Below, one piece after another: positions 1 to 6,974 of a stretch of DNA of 64,000 bases (its first letter is position 1; each line of letters starts with the position of its first letter). The notes beneath the pieces were generated by a model. That model was not told the DNA's origin, searched no databases, and saw nothing but the letters and a program-made list of their open reading frames with translations. The position numbers and the translations under genes are program-made. The stretch is from CAMTUW01 sp947085035 (GTDB lineage Bacteria; Actinomycetota; Coriobacteriia; Anaerosomatales; PHET01), in assembly GCA_947085035.1 (NCBI GenBank), contig CAMTUW010000029.1:1-64000 (forward strand). The letters run 5' to 3'.

Positions 1-793
1 GGCCCTGTCCGTGGAATCGGGTAGGGCGGGCCTGACCCAAGACGACGCATGGACCGGGCGCCACACTCCTCTTGCCGACTGACGAGACGAGAGGAACGTG
101 GATGCCCACGAGGAGACTGTCCATGCGAAGGACCAAAGAGACCCCGGTCTTGAGATTGTCCGGGACCAGGAGAGCGCTCGATCCACCCATGTACTCGAAC
201 GCGTTGACATGCCCGGCCAAGAACGCCTCGGTCTCCTCGTTCCTGAACGCCTCGATGTACATGAAGTTGCTGGCTCCGAGCACCGCGAGGAACAGATGGG
301 CGTCGGTGACTTCGCCGGTGTCGGCGTCGATGAGGGGCACGGTGCGTCCCGCCCAGTCCACGAACAGCTTCTCACCGAAGACGTGGTGCTGGCGCATGAC
401 GGGGTCGGCCTTCTTCAGCCAAGCGCGGTAGCGCTCGCAGTACCAACTGTAGGAGTAGCCGTCCGGATGATCGAGCCTGTATTCGGCCCACGCGAGCTGC
501 AGAGTCAGGTAGCGGTGCTTCGCCAGCTCTGTGCGCAAAGTCTTCCAGTCAGGCTCGCGTGGGTCACAAGTGATCCGATCGACCTCGCCGTACACGCGAC
601 GCTCGAGTTCGGCCTCGCTCATGTCCTCGATGTCGGGCCAGGCCAGCCCGGCGGCCTTCAGGCGCGAGAGCGCACCCGAGACCGTCGAGTTCGACGCGCC
701 GACCGCACGCGCGATCGCGCGCCCCGACATGCCGAAGTGGTTCAAGCGGTAGATCTCTCTGGTCTTTCGCATGGACAGTCTCCTGTAGGGCAT
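1..793 (-). pseudogene. IS21-type transposase IstA, N-terminal part (truncated)
   Basis: Read on the minus strand from an ATG at 793, which gives the IstA-like start MPYRRLSMRKTRE. About 214 residues are recognisable: an N-terminal helix-turn-helix (GRAIARAVGASNSTV), then the start of the DDE catalytic core (LFVDWAG, then TGEVTDAHLFLAVLGAS, then VPDNLKTGVS). Homology stops near 148, just after GVS. From there the frame runs into the inverted start of a second istA copy and stays open to the window edge. The rest of the catalytic domain and an istB partner are not seen, so it cannot encode an active transposase. The start at 793 is supported by the parallel start of the copy at 102. Confidence 0.8.
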
Positions 794-854
794 CCGCACC
801 TCTTCCGTCGTCGTTGACGATCAGAAGTGTGGAGCCCGGGGCCATGCGTCGTCT
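41..854. repeat. Inverted repeat of two IS21 left-end segments
   Basis: The arm at 41-143 (+) and the arm at 758-854 (read on the minus strand) align at roughly three quarters identity by eye, with a shared GACGACGCATGG block (41-52 and 843-854). Each arm holds the leader and first codons of an istA. The ~600 bp between them is unique istA sequence, so this is not a simple palindrome. Confidence 0.7.
102..143 (+). pseudogene. Start of a second IS21-type istA, 14 codons only
   Basis: An ATG at 102 begins MPTRRLSMRRTKET, which matches the first codons of the minus-strand istA starting at 793. Similarity ends near 143. The + strand then continues as the complement of the other copy's catalytic core. 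It is a relic of a related element in the opposite orientation, not a gene. Confidence 0.65.
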
Positions 855-889
855 CGGGCGATCCCCGATTATGGTCGAGGGGCGAAAAG

Positions 890-981
890 TGTTCGGCTTC
901 AGCTGGAATGGGTGTTCGGCTTCAACCGTTACAGTGTTCGGCTTTCAGCGTTACAGTGTTCGGCTTCGACCGGAATACGCA
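890..981 (-). mobile_element. IS21-type left end with four terminal repeats
   Basis: Four units beginning GTGTTCGGCTT start at 889, 912, 934 and 956, a period of 22-23 bp. The last ends in CGGAATACGCA at 981. Read on the minus strand, the element would begin TGCGTATTCCGG. Several short repeats at each end and a TG...CA terminus are typical of the IS21 family, where they are transposase binding sites. The istA start lies ~95 bp inside the innermost repeat, which fits a left end. The matching right end is not in the window. Confidence 0.7.
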
Positions 982-1045
982 CCTAGCCCCGCCCATACCC
1001 ACCCCGAGCCACGTCGGACCAGTCCCCGGCGCGGCTCAACCTTTG

Positions 1046-1078
1046 CCCCGAAACAGCCCCGAAACAGCCCCGAAACAG
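1046..1078. repeat. Three tandem 11-bp units, CCCCGAAACAG
   Basis: Three perfect copies at 1046-1056, 1057-1067 and 1068-1078. The 11-bp period equals about one helical turn and is shared with the two arrays at 1188-1243. Confidence 0.9.
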
Positions 1079-1187
1079 ACATCCGAAGCATTACGGGCGA
1101 CTCGGAGTGCCATATTGGGGCGAAAGTGGCTTAGGCGCCGTTAGGTGGCCTCTGACGGCTATCAGGACGGATACCGGGACCTAACAC

Positions 1188-1243
1188 GAACGTATGACGA
1201 ACGTATGACGGCGAAAGTGGGGCGAAAGTGGGGCGAAAGTGGG
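1188..1243. repeat. Adjacent 11-bp arrays: GAACGTATGAC x2 and GCGAAAGTGGG x3
   Basis: Perfect GAACGTATGAC at 1188-1198 and 1199-1209. One base later come perfect GCGAAAGTGGG units at 1211-1221, 1222-1232 and 1233-1243, then a partial GCG. Another GCGAAAGTGG stands alone at 1120-1129. The arrangement is iteron-like, but no replication initiator gene is visible. Confidence 0.9.
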
Positions 1244-1274
1244 GCGATCGGTTGACGCCATTGACGTGATTCCC

Positions 1275-1516
1275 GTAAAAAAGGAATCCAGCGGCGGCGG
1301 CTTCTGGTTGAGATACTGCGCCATTTGGCGCAATTACGGACGGCCTACCCTTCGGCATGTTCGCCACATCCAGCGCCACGACCTTGCGCCATTTGGCGCA
1401 ATGTCTCAACCAGAGGCCGTGGCGGGGACCTAACGGAATGAACGTGTTCCGGCTAAAAAAGGGATTCAGGCCGTTACGGATGTTACTTGCTCGCCGCTAA
1501 AAGGGGATTCGAGGCG
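1275..1516. repeat. Three dispersed copies of a TAAAAAAGGGATTC-type motif
   Basis: Related segments lie at about 1275-1291 (GTAAAAAAGGAATCCAG), 1453-1471 (CTAAAAAAGGGATTCAGG) and 1497-1514 (CTAAAAGGGGATTCGAGG). Two of the three are preceded by a CGGCT or CCGCT block. The copies are imperfect and may be protein-binding sites of the element. Confidence 0.55.
1304..1413. repeat. Long inverted repeat built on GCGCCATTTGGCGC
   Basis: The palindromic core TGCGCCATTTGGCGCAA occurs at 1317-1333 and again, with one more T, at 1384-1401. The left copy is preceded by CTGGTTGAGA (1304-1313) and the right copy is followed by TGTCTCAACCAG (1402-1413). The whole forms ~30-bp inverted arms about 50 bp apart. 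It could extrude as a cruciform or bind a dimeric protein. Confidence 0.8.
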
Positions 1517-1773
1517 CAACGACAAGCCCCCCACAGCCGCGTCAGGTGAGCCCTGACGCCACAGAAGCCGCGTCGGGTACCTACCCCAGGCGCGGCTTTA
1601 CCTTGCTGCCCGTCCACCCATAAATCCCCCATGTAGCACCCATCCGGCATAAAATCGGGTAGAATCACTTGGTACGGAATGATACCGAAACGGACTCGAA
1701 CAATACCTGTGACCTCGGGAAATGCGGAGCGGAGCGGTACACTTTGGAACTCAACGAAACCGCCCAGCTCAAA

Positions 1774-1818
1774 CTCATAATCCCTTGGTTGTAGGTTCGA
1801 ATCCTACCGGGCCCACCA
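1774..1818 (+). other. 3' half of a tRNA-Met(CAU) gene; probable attachment site
   Basis: The sequence begins at the anticodon loop CTCATAA (1774-1780), continues with the 3' anticodon strand, a good T arm (GTAGG, TTCGAAT, CCTAC) and the acceptor strand CGGGCCC, and ends with encoded ACCA at 1815-1818. The upstream sequence supplies no acceptor partner, D arm or 5' anticodon strand, so no functional tRNA is made here. Tyrosine-recombinase elements often cross over at the anticodon loop and leave exactly such a 3' half at one boundary. The intact tRNA would lie at the far end of the element, left of the window. Confidence 0.75.
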
Positions 1819-1829
1819 GAGAGGACTTC

Positions 1830-2954
1830 ATGCCCTCTGCACGATCAAGAACCAGCATCCGGCGGTCGAGCTCAGAAGCGCCTCGCACACCTTGGCGATT
1901 CATCGCAACTATCCTTGTGACCGCTCTGGTGATTTCAGCCATCGCTGTTGGCGTTGCTGAGTGGCGTCGGCCCCCGGCGGATGCGACGTCAATCGTGGGT
2001 CGTGACCCTCTCCCTCTCGCGGCTTCACTCGTTGCCACCGAGGTCACACATTCTGGCACCGTCGAAGTGCCTGATGTCGTTGGAATGGCTCGTACTGAAG
2101 CAGAAGTCCTACTCTCGGCAGCAGGACTGATTCCCGAGATGGTCTCAGAGGAGTCATCTTCGGCACTCAGCACAGCCGCAGACCTCGTCGTCGCCCGTCA
2201 AGAGCCAGCTGCCGGATCGCTCGTCTCCGCTTCTTCGGCTGTGGTCGTCACACTGATGTCTCGTACGGCTCCTGTATCCGACGTGGGAGCCTCCCTTGCG
2301 AAAGAGCAGCCCTCGAAGCGTCAGCCGGTGGTCTGCATCGACCCGGGACATCAGGCCAAAGGTGACTCGATGCCCGAACCCGTCGGGCCGGGCGCCAAGG
2401 CGACCAAGCCCCGAGTGACCGGTGGGGCAACGGGCGTGGGGACGGGGATACCAGAATACGAGATCGTACTGCAGATCTCGATGAACCTGAAGGCGCAGCT
2501 CGAAGCGCGCGGGGTGAAAGTCGTCTTGACCCGGACAACCAACGATGTGAGTTTGAGCAATGCGGAGCGCGCCGCGATTGCCAACAAGGCCGAGGCGGAT
2601 CTCTTCGTTCGGATCCATTGCGACGGAAGCCCCGATTCGAAGGCGGCGGGGCTCTCGACACTGTATCCGGCCTCCAACAAGTGGACCAGCGGGTTCTCGG
2701 GTGCATCGAAACGCGCCGCGCGGATGGTTCAGTCCTCGACGATTCTTCGTACGGGCGCCATCGACCGGGGGCTCGTGGCCAGAGGCGATATCACGGGTTT
2801 CAACTGGGCGAAGGTCCCAGCCCTGCTCGTTGAGTGCGGATTCTTGTCAAACCCCGTTGAAGACCGCCTTCTCGCGAGCCCCCACTATCAGGACAAGCTT
2901 GCTCTGGGGATCGCTGAAGGTGTCATCGCGTTTCTCGAGGAGACAAGACGATGA
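1830..2954 (+). CDS. N-acetylmuramoyl-L-alanine amidase with PASTA domain
   Basis: 374 residues. It is predicted to cleave the amide bond between N-acetylmuramic acid and the peptide stem of peptidoglycan, outside the membrane. A basic N-terminus precedes one membrane segment (about 23-44). A PASTA-like unit follows (about 78-143, VEVPDVVGMARTEAEVLL), then an Amidase_3 zinc domain (about 167-370). Expected ligands are H174 (DPGH), E211 and H263 (RIHCDG), with catalytic E335 (LVECGFLSN). The ATG at 1830 is preceded by AGAGAGGA. A longer in-frame start at 1722 would translate the tRNA fragment and is rejected. The gene begins only 12 bp after the tRNA 3' end, so its original upstream region has been displaced by the integrated element. 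Confidence 0.9.
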   Translation: MPSARSRTSIRRSSSEAPRTPWRFIATILVTALVISAIAVGVAEWRRPPADATSIVGRDPLPLAASLVATEVTHSGTVEVPDVVGMARTEAEVLLSAAGLIPEMVSEESSSALSTAADLVVARQEPAAGSLVSASSAVVVTLMSRTAPVSDVGASLAKEQPSKRQPVVCIDPGHQAKGDSMPEPVGPGAKATKPRVTGGATGVGTGIPEYEIVLQISMNLKAQLEARGVKVVLTRTTNDVSLSNAERAAIANKAEADLFVRIHCDGSPDSKAAGLSTLYPASNKWTSGFSGASKRAARMVQSSTILRTGAIDRGLVARGDITGFNWAKVPALLVECGFLSNPVEDRLLASPHYQDKLALGIAEGVIAFLEETRR

Positions 2955-3085
2955 GCAACTCACCGTCAAGCTCTCTCCCTGTAAGGCCGATAACATGGAT
3001 TGCATAGTCGTGTTGTCCTATACTCTGAAATAGCTTGTTGTTCGGGATCCGCACGGTTCCGAATCTAGGGAGTGCAGTCGTAGCC

Positions 3086-3856
3086 ATGAGTGAGCAGCAA
3101 AGCACGTCCCGTCGTAATGTCCTTGTCGCCGGTGTCGCCGTGACGCTGGCTGCGTTCGCTTTCGTCGCCGCGTTCCTTCTATTTGATGGCGCGACGATCT
3201 TTCGCACCGTATTCATGGGCGATGACGCCCCTGTTGCGCCCTCTCGCACCGAGAGCTCGACGCCGGACCCGATTGCGCCTCTCGCGCTCCAGCTGCCCGA
3301 CGGCATGCCCGAGGAGTTCGCACTTCGACTGTGGCAGGAGCAGCTCGACTCCCAGGAGATGATCGGACGCTTGGCGGATGGCGAGATTCGAAGCCTCGCC
3401 ATCAGTCGAGTGGAGGCCAGCGCTGACGAGGCTACCCTGACCATCGCGGCCGAGATGCTCGACAAGACGAGCGTGTCGGGAGTCTTGGGACTACGCAGGT
3501 TCGGCGAGAACTGGTTCATCGCTTCGGTCACCAGTGCTCGTAACGTAGGGGCCAACCCTGTCAGCCCGGACTTGCCTTCGGTCGATGACGTCGACGTCGC
3601 CTTGCTGAACACGATACTCACCGAGCAGGTCAAGAGCCAGCCGGTCATCGACGAGTACCTCGAGGGTGGCGTCTATCGGGTAGCCATGGACGAGGTTCGC
3701 CCAGGGCCCGACACCGCCACTATCGACGTGACGATGCACGAGGACCACGGCAAGGCCTTCGCACGCCTCGTCCTCATTCGTAGTGAGGTCACCGGAAGGC
3801 CGCGCTGGTTCATCGCTCACTTCACCAAGACCGGTCACGATCCTCCGAATCTGTAA
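3086..3856 (+). CDS. Membrane-anchored protein of unknown function
   Basis: 256 residues with no family I recognise. A short basic N-terminus is followed by a hydrophobic segment (about 17-38). A Pro/Ser/Thr-rich linker leads to a ~190-residue soluble part, probably outside the cell. That part alternates polar strands and helices, and two similar portions each end in an Arg/Trp-Phe-Ile-Ala motif (NWFIAS, RWFIAH). This hints at two NTF2- or lipoprotein-like repeats. The ATG at 3086 is chosen over an in-frame TTG at 3035 because the extra residues would precede the positive, membrane-inserting N-terminus. It sits between a wall amidase and wecB, so an envelope role is plausible but unproven. 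Confidence 0.7.
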   Translation: MSEQQSTSRRNVLVAGVAVTLAAFAFVAAFLLFDGATIFRTVFMGDDAPVAPSRTESSTPDPIAPLALQLPDGMPEEFALRLWQEQLDSQEMIGRLADGEIRSLAISRVEASADEATLTIAAEMLDKTSVSGVLGLRRFGENWFIASVTSARNVGANPVSPDLPSVDDVDVALLNTILTEQVKSQPVIDEYLEGGVYRVAMDEVRPGPDTATIDVTMHEDHGKAFARLVLIRSEVTGRPRWFIAHFTKTGHDPPNL

Positions 3857-3886
3857 GGTCACTATGTCGACCGAAGGGTTCGATAG

Positions 3887-4969
3887 ATGAGGATCATCGT
3901 CGTTGTAGGGGCCCGTCCCAACTTCATCAAGATCGGACCCCTGATGCCCGCGTTCGCTTCAGCGGGCATCGACGCGCGCATCGTCCACACCGGACAACAC
4001 TACGATCCGGCCATGTCTGACGTGTTCTTCCGCGATCTGGAGTTGCCCGAGCCATCGTGGTTCCTCGGCATTGGTTCCGGTACCCACGCGGTTCAGACCG
4101 GTCGCGCGATGATGGCGCTCGAGGAGCTCCTGCTTGAGCACAAGCCCGATGCTCTCTTGGTCGTGGGCGACGTGAACTCGACGCTTGCAGGCGCGCTTGC
4201 GGCGGTCAAGATCGGGGTGCCAGTCATCCACCTTGAGGCGGGACTTCGCTCAGGAGACATGTCGATGCCCGAGGAGGTCAATCGTCTCGTCACCGATCAG
4301 CTCTCGGCGATGCTGCTCACGCCGGTAGCCTCGGCCGCTGACAACCTTCTCGCCGAGGGATGCGCTGCAGAGCGCATCCACTTCGTTGGAAACGTGATGG
4401 CCGAGTCGGTTCTGCGAAACCTCCCACGCATCGCTGAGCGCTCACCGCACGAAGCGCTCGGTCTCGATCGAGGCGGTTACGCGCTCGTGACGGTTCACCG
4501 TCCCGAGAACACCGATCATCCCGAGAGACTCTCTCAGATCGGGGCTGCGCTCAACTCGCTGGATCTCCCGGTGTTGCTTCCCGCGCATCCGCGGACCAGA
4601 CCCCTGCTCGCCAGCGCTGGCATCGACGCAGTAGCCGGCGTGCGCATCGTCGAGCCTGTCGGCTATCTTGACATGCTCGCGTTGCAGCGCAGTGCCGCCG
4701 TCGTGATCACGGACTCGGGTGGTGTTCAGGAGGAGACCTGCATGCTGGGAACCCCTTGTGTGACGATCAGGCGCAATACCGAGCGACAGGTCACCGTCGA
4801 GGTAGGGTCGAACCGTCTGGTTGACGCTGATGCACAGCGCGTCGGCGCAGCGGTAGCCGCTGCACTCGATGCTCCGCGCGGCTGGGCGACTCCTGACCGG
4901 TGGGACGAAAGCGTCTCGCAACGCGTTGTCGAAGCGCTCGCGACCGGGATCATCCCACTGAGCCGATGA
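3887..4969 (+). CDS. wecB: UDP-N-acetylglucosamine 2-epimerase (non-hydrolysing)
   Basis: 360 residues, normal family length. It interconverts UDP-GlcNAc and UDP-ManNAc in the cytoplasm, supplying ManNAc for wall or surface glycopolymers. It has the GT-B-like fold signatures GARPNFIKIGPL near the N-terminus, VVGDVNSTLA, HLEAGLRSGDMSMPEEVNR with the expected acidic residues, VHRPEN, and the UDP-binding TDSGGVQEE loop near the C-terminus. It is followed after 28 bp by galE, so the two probably form a small nucleotide-sugar operon. Confidence 0.95.
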   Translation: MRIIVVVGARPNFIKIGPLMPAFASAGIDARIVHTGQHYDPAMSDVFFRDLELPEPSWFLGIGSGTHAVQTGRAMMALEELLLEHKPDALLVVGDVNSTLAGALAAVKIGVPVIHLEAGLRSGDMSMPEEVNRLVTDQLSAMLLTPVASAADNLLAEGCAAERIHFVGNVMAESVLRNLPRIAERSPHEALGLDRGGYALVTVHRPENTDHPERLSQIGAALNSLDLPVLLPAHPRTRPLLASAGIDAVAGVRIVEPVGYLDMLALQRSAAVVITDSGGVQEETCMLGTPCVTIRRNTERQVTVEVGSNRLVDADAQRVGAAVAAALDAPRGWATPDRWDESVSQRVVEALATGIIPLSR

Positions 4970-4997
4970 ACGGCTCGTGGCGTCTGAGAGGGAACAC

Positions 4998-5975
4998 ATG
5001 CGCATCCTGGTGACAGGTGGGGCCGGCTACATCGGCTCAGTGACAGTGAGAACCCTGCTTGACAGGGGTCATGAGTGCGTCGTTCTCGACACTCTTGAGC
5101 GAGGGTTTCGCGAGGCTGTCGATGATCGTGCGCGTCTTGTCGTCGGCTCCGTCGGTGATGAGCGGGCCGTCACCGACGCCCTTGTCGGCTGCGAGGCCGT
5201 CATGCATCTCGCGGGCTACATCGAAGTGGCCGAATCGCAGCGTTTGCCCGAGACCTATTTCCGAGTGAACAACACAGAGCCCGCCGTCATGCTCGAGGTG
5301 ATGGAGCGAGTCGGCGTCAACGCGCTGGTCTTCTCGTCGACTGCCGCCGTCTACGGTGAACCCGATTCGGTTCCAATCGAGGAGAACGCGGCCACGCAGC
5401 CCGTCAACGCGTATGGCGCGAGCAAACTGGCGTTCGAAAGGCGTCTGGATGAAGCGGCCGCGCGCGGTCTGCGTTCGGTCCGGTTCCGCTACTTCAATGT
5501 CGCCGGGGCCTGGCCGGACGGGAGTTCCGGCGAGGCCCACGATCCTGAGACGCATCTCGTTCCGCGGGTGCTACAGGCGATGAGGTCAGGTGCTGAGCGA
5601 TTCGAGGTGTTCGGTGGCGACTACGAGACCCCTGATGGCACCTGTGTGCGGGACTACATCCACGTATGCGATCTGGCGAACGCCCATGCGCTTGCGCTCG
5701 AAGGCCTAGGAGCTGGCGCGGCTGGGGGTGTCTACAACCTGGGAAACGGGATGGGATTCAGTAACCTCGAGGTAATCTCGACGTGTGCCCGGGTCACCGG
5801 ACACGACGTCGAGATCGTCATCGGCGAGAGACGACCGGGCGATCCCGCGGTACTCGTGGCCTCGGCCGCACGTGCGAGAGCCGAGATGGGATGGGAGCCA
5901 CAACACACCGATCTCACGGGAATCATTCAAGATGCATGGCGGTGGCATCTTGCCCACCCTGACGGGTACAGATAG
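4998..5975 (+). CDS. galE: UDP-glucose 4-epimerase
   Basis: 325 residues of the extended short-chain dehydrogenase type. It interconverts UDP-glucose and UDP-galactose (possibly the GlcNAc/GalNAc pair) with bound NAD. It shows the N-terminal TGGAGYIGS dinucleotide motif, SSTAAVYGEP with the catalytic Ser/Thr, and YGASK with catalytic Tyr and Lys. The C-terminal part contains GVYNLGNG and GERRPGDPA, typical of GalE. The ATG at 4998 follows GAGAGGGA; an in-frame GTG at 4977 is less well placed. It is downstream of wecB and upstream of tRNA-Val. Confidence 0.92.
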   Translation: MRILVTGGAGYIGSVTVRTLLDRGHECVVLDTLERGFREAVDDRARLVVGSVGDERAVTDALVGCEAVMHLAGYIEVAESQRLPETYFRVNNTEPAVMLEVMERVGVNALVFSSTAAVYGEPDSVPIEENAATQPVNAYGASKLAFERRLDEAAARGLRSVRFRYFNVAGAWPDGSSGEAHDPETHLVPRVLQAMRSGAERFEVFGGDYETPDGTCVRDYIHVCDLANAHALALEGLGAGAAGGVYNLGNGMGFSNLEVISTCARVTGHDVEIVIGERRPGDPAVLVASAARARAEMGWEPQHTDLTGIIQDAWRWHLAHPDGYR

Positions 5976-6005
5976 ACTGTTTCCTCGCCGCGTCTTTGCG
6001 GTTTT

Positions 6006-6080
6006 GGGCGATTAACTCAGCGGGAGAGTGCCACCTTCACACGGTGGAAGTCACTGGTTCAAATCCAGTATCGCCCACCA
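6006..6080 (+). tRNA. tRNA-Val(CAC)
   Basis: The acceptor stem GGGCGAT pairs with ATCGCCC. The D arm is ACTCAGCGGGAGAGT. The anticodon stem CCACC/GGTGG encloses the loop TTCACAC with anticodon CAC. The T arm has loop TTCAAAT, and the 3' ACCA is encoded (6077-6080). All arms pair. A terminator follows 9 bp later. Confidence 0.95.
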
Positions 6081-6089
6081 TCGATCTTC

Positions 6090-6125
6090 AAGAAGTCTCC
6101 CACCTGCGGAGGCTTCTTCCTTTTT
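6090..6125 (+). terminator. Intrinsic terminator after tRNA-Val
   Basis: The stem AAGAAGTCTCC (6090-6100) pairs with GGAGGCTTCTT (6108-6118), with one mismatch, across a 7-base loop. CCTTTTT follows. Confidence 0.85.
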
Positions 6126-6213
6126 GGTGTCCGGCAGGGTTGCATAAGGTTTCGTAATCTGGTGTAGTATGTCACTGTGCGACTCAACAATGCTTTGGGG
6201 GAGGGGGTCTGCA

Positions 6214-6942
6214 GTGCCGGGGACCAAAGTTCTTCTGGTAGATGACTCGAAGGTGTTGCGACGCCTCGCCTCCATGACTCTGGCCAGCATGGGCGGGTAT
6301 GAGGTCGATGAAGCGGCCGACGCCGTCGAGGCTCTTGAGTTGATGGCCGAGAAGGATTTCGACGTCATCATCACCGACTACTACATGCCTGGCATCGACG
6401 GCATCGAGTTCGTGCGCCGGGTGCGCGCTCGAAAAGAGACTGCGACAGTGCCGGTCCTGCTTGTCACGAGCGAGCGCGACCCCTTCCTCGAAGCCGAAGC
6501 GCTCGCTGTGGGCGTCGATCGTATGCTCCTCAAACCCTTGAATCCGAACCAGCTCGCCCTAGCCCTCGACGAGTGCGTGACGCGCCGCAGGCAAGTGTCT
6601 TCGAATCCTCTCGCACCGAGCGTTCAGCAGATTCTGGACTCGTTTCCCTACCCGGTGACGATTCTCGACGCCGCACGTTTCGTTGTGCTGGGCAACTCGG
6701 CGTTCTGGGAGCAGTCCGGATCCGGGCTCGACGACGACGGCGTCAGATGCGCCGCGGTCATGCACGCATCGGGCACCCCGCCGCGTGACTGCCCGCTCGT
6801 TGAATGCGTGAGAACCGGCAGACCCGTTGTGCGTCGGCAGATCGAGAGTTCCTCGATCAGAATCGTCTCTGTGTTCCCCCTTCCCGCCGATGGGGCCGAT
6901 CGCGCACAGTTGTTTCTCCATCTTGCGCGGGACGAAGACTGA
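6214..6942 (+). CDS. Response regulator with C-terminal PAS-like domain
   Basis: 242 residues from a GTG at 6214, which follows a purine run (GGGGGAGGGGG) at good distance. An upstream ATG at 6169 overlaps a possible -10 and is not chosen. Residues 5-120 form a CheY-like receiver: acidic pair D10/D11, phosphoacceptor D55 (IITDYYMPG), a Thr in LVTSERD and a Lys in LLKPLNP. Residues ~135-240 resemble a PAS sensor (FPYPVTILDAARFVVLGNSAFW) with Cys residues in RCAAVMHASG and DCPLVECVRTGRPV. There is no DNA-binding or enzymatic output domain, so it probably signals by protein contact. A cognate kinase is not adjacent. Confidence 0.85.
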   Translation: MPGTKVLLVDDSKVLRRLASMTLASMGGYEVDEAADAVEALELMAEKDFDVIITDYYMPGIDGIEFVRRVRARKETATVPVLLVTSERDPFLEAEALAVGVDRMLLKPLNPNQLALALDECVTRRRQVSSNPLAPSVQQILDSFPYPVTILDAARFVVLGNSAFWEQSGSGLDDDGVRCAAVMHASGTPPRDCPLVECVRTGRPVVRRQIESSSIRIVSVFPLPADGADRAQLFLHLARDED

Positions 6943-6974
6943 TACGTGGGTAGCGGTGTTAGACTCTAACGATT

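Larger units (their letters stand above)
982..1773. other. Non-coding accessory stretch, repeat-rich
   Basis: No convincing gene on either strand; open frames here are short and lack family similarity or good start sites. The stretch is dominated by short direct and inverted repeats (listed separately). GGGACCTAAC also recurs near 1176 and 1426. It lies between an IS end and a tRNA-derived attachment site, so it is best read as the non-coding end of an integrated element. Confidence 0.6.

Noticed and set aside
1740..1818. Complete tRNA-Met gene
   Set aside because: No acceptor 5' strand, D arm or pairing 5' anticodon strand is present; only the 3' half fits.
1722..1829. In-frame N-terminal extension of the amidase from 1722
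   Set aside because: It would translate the tRNA fragment and put 36 polar residues before the membrane anchor; ATG 1830 has a proper ribosome site.
6140..6170. Promoter TTGCAT-N19-TAGTAT before the response regulator
   Set aside because: The 19-bp spacer is long; left out of the list as too weak.
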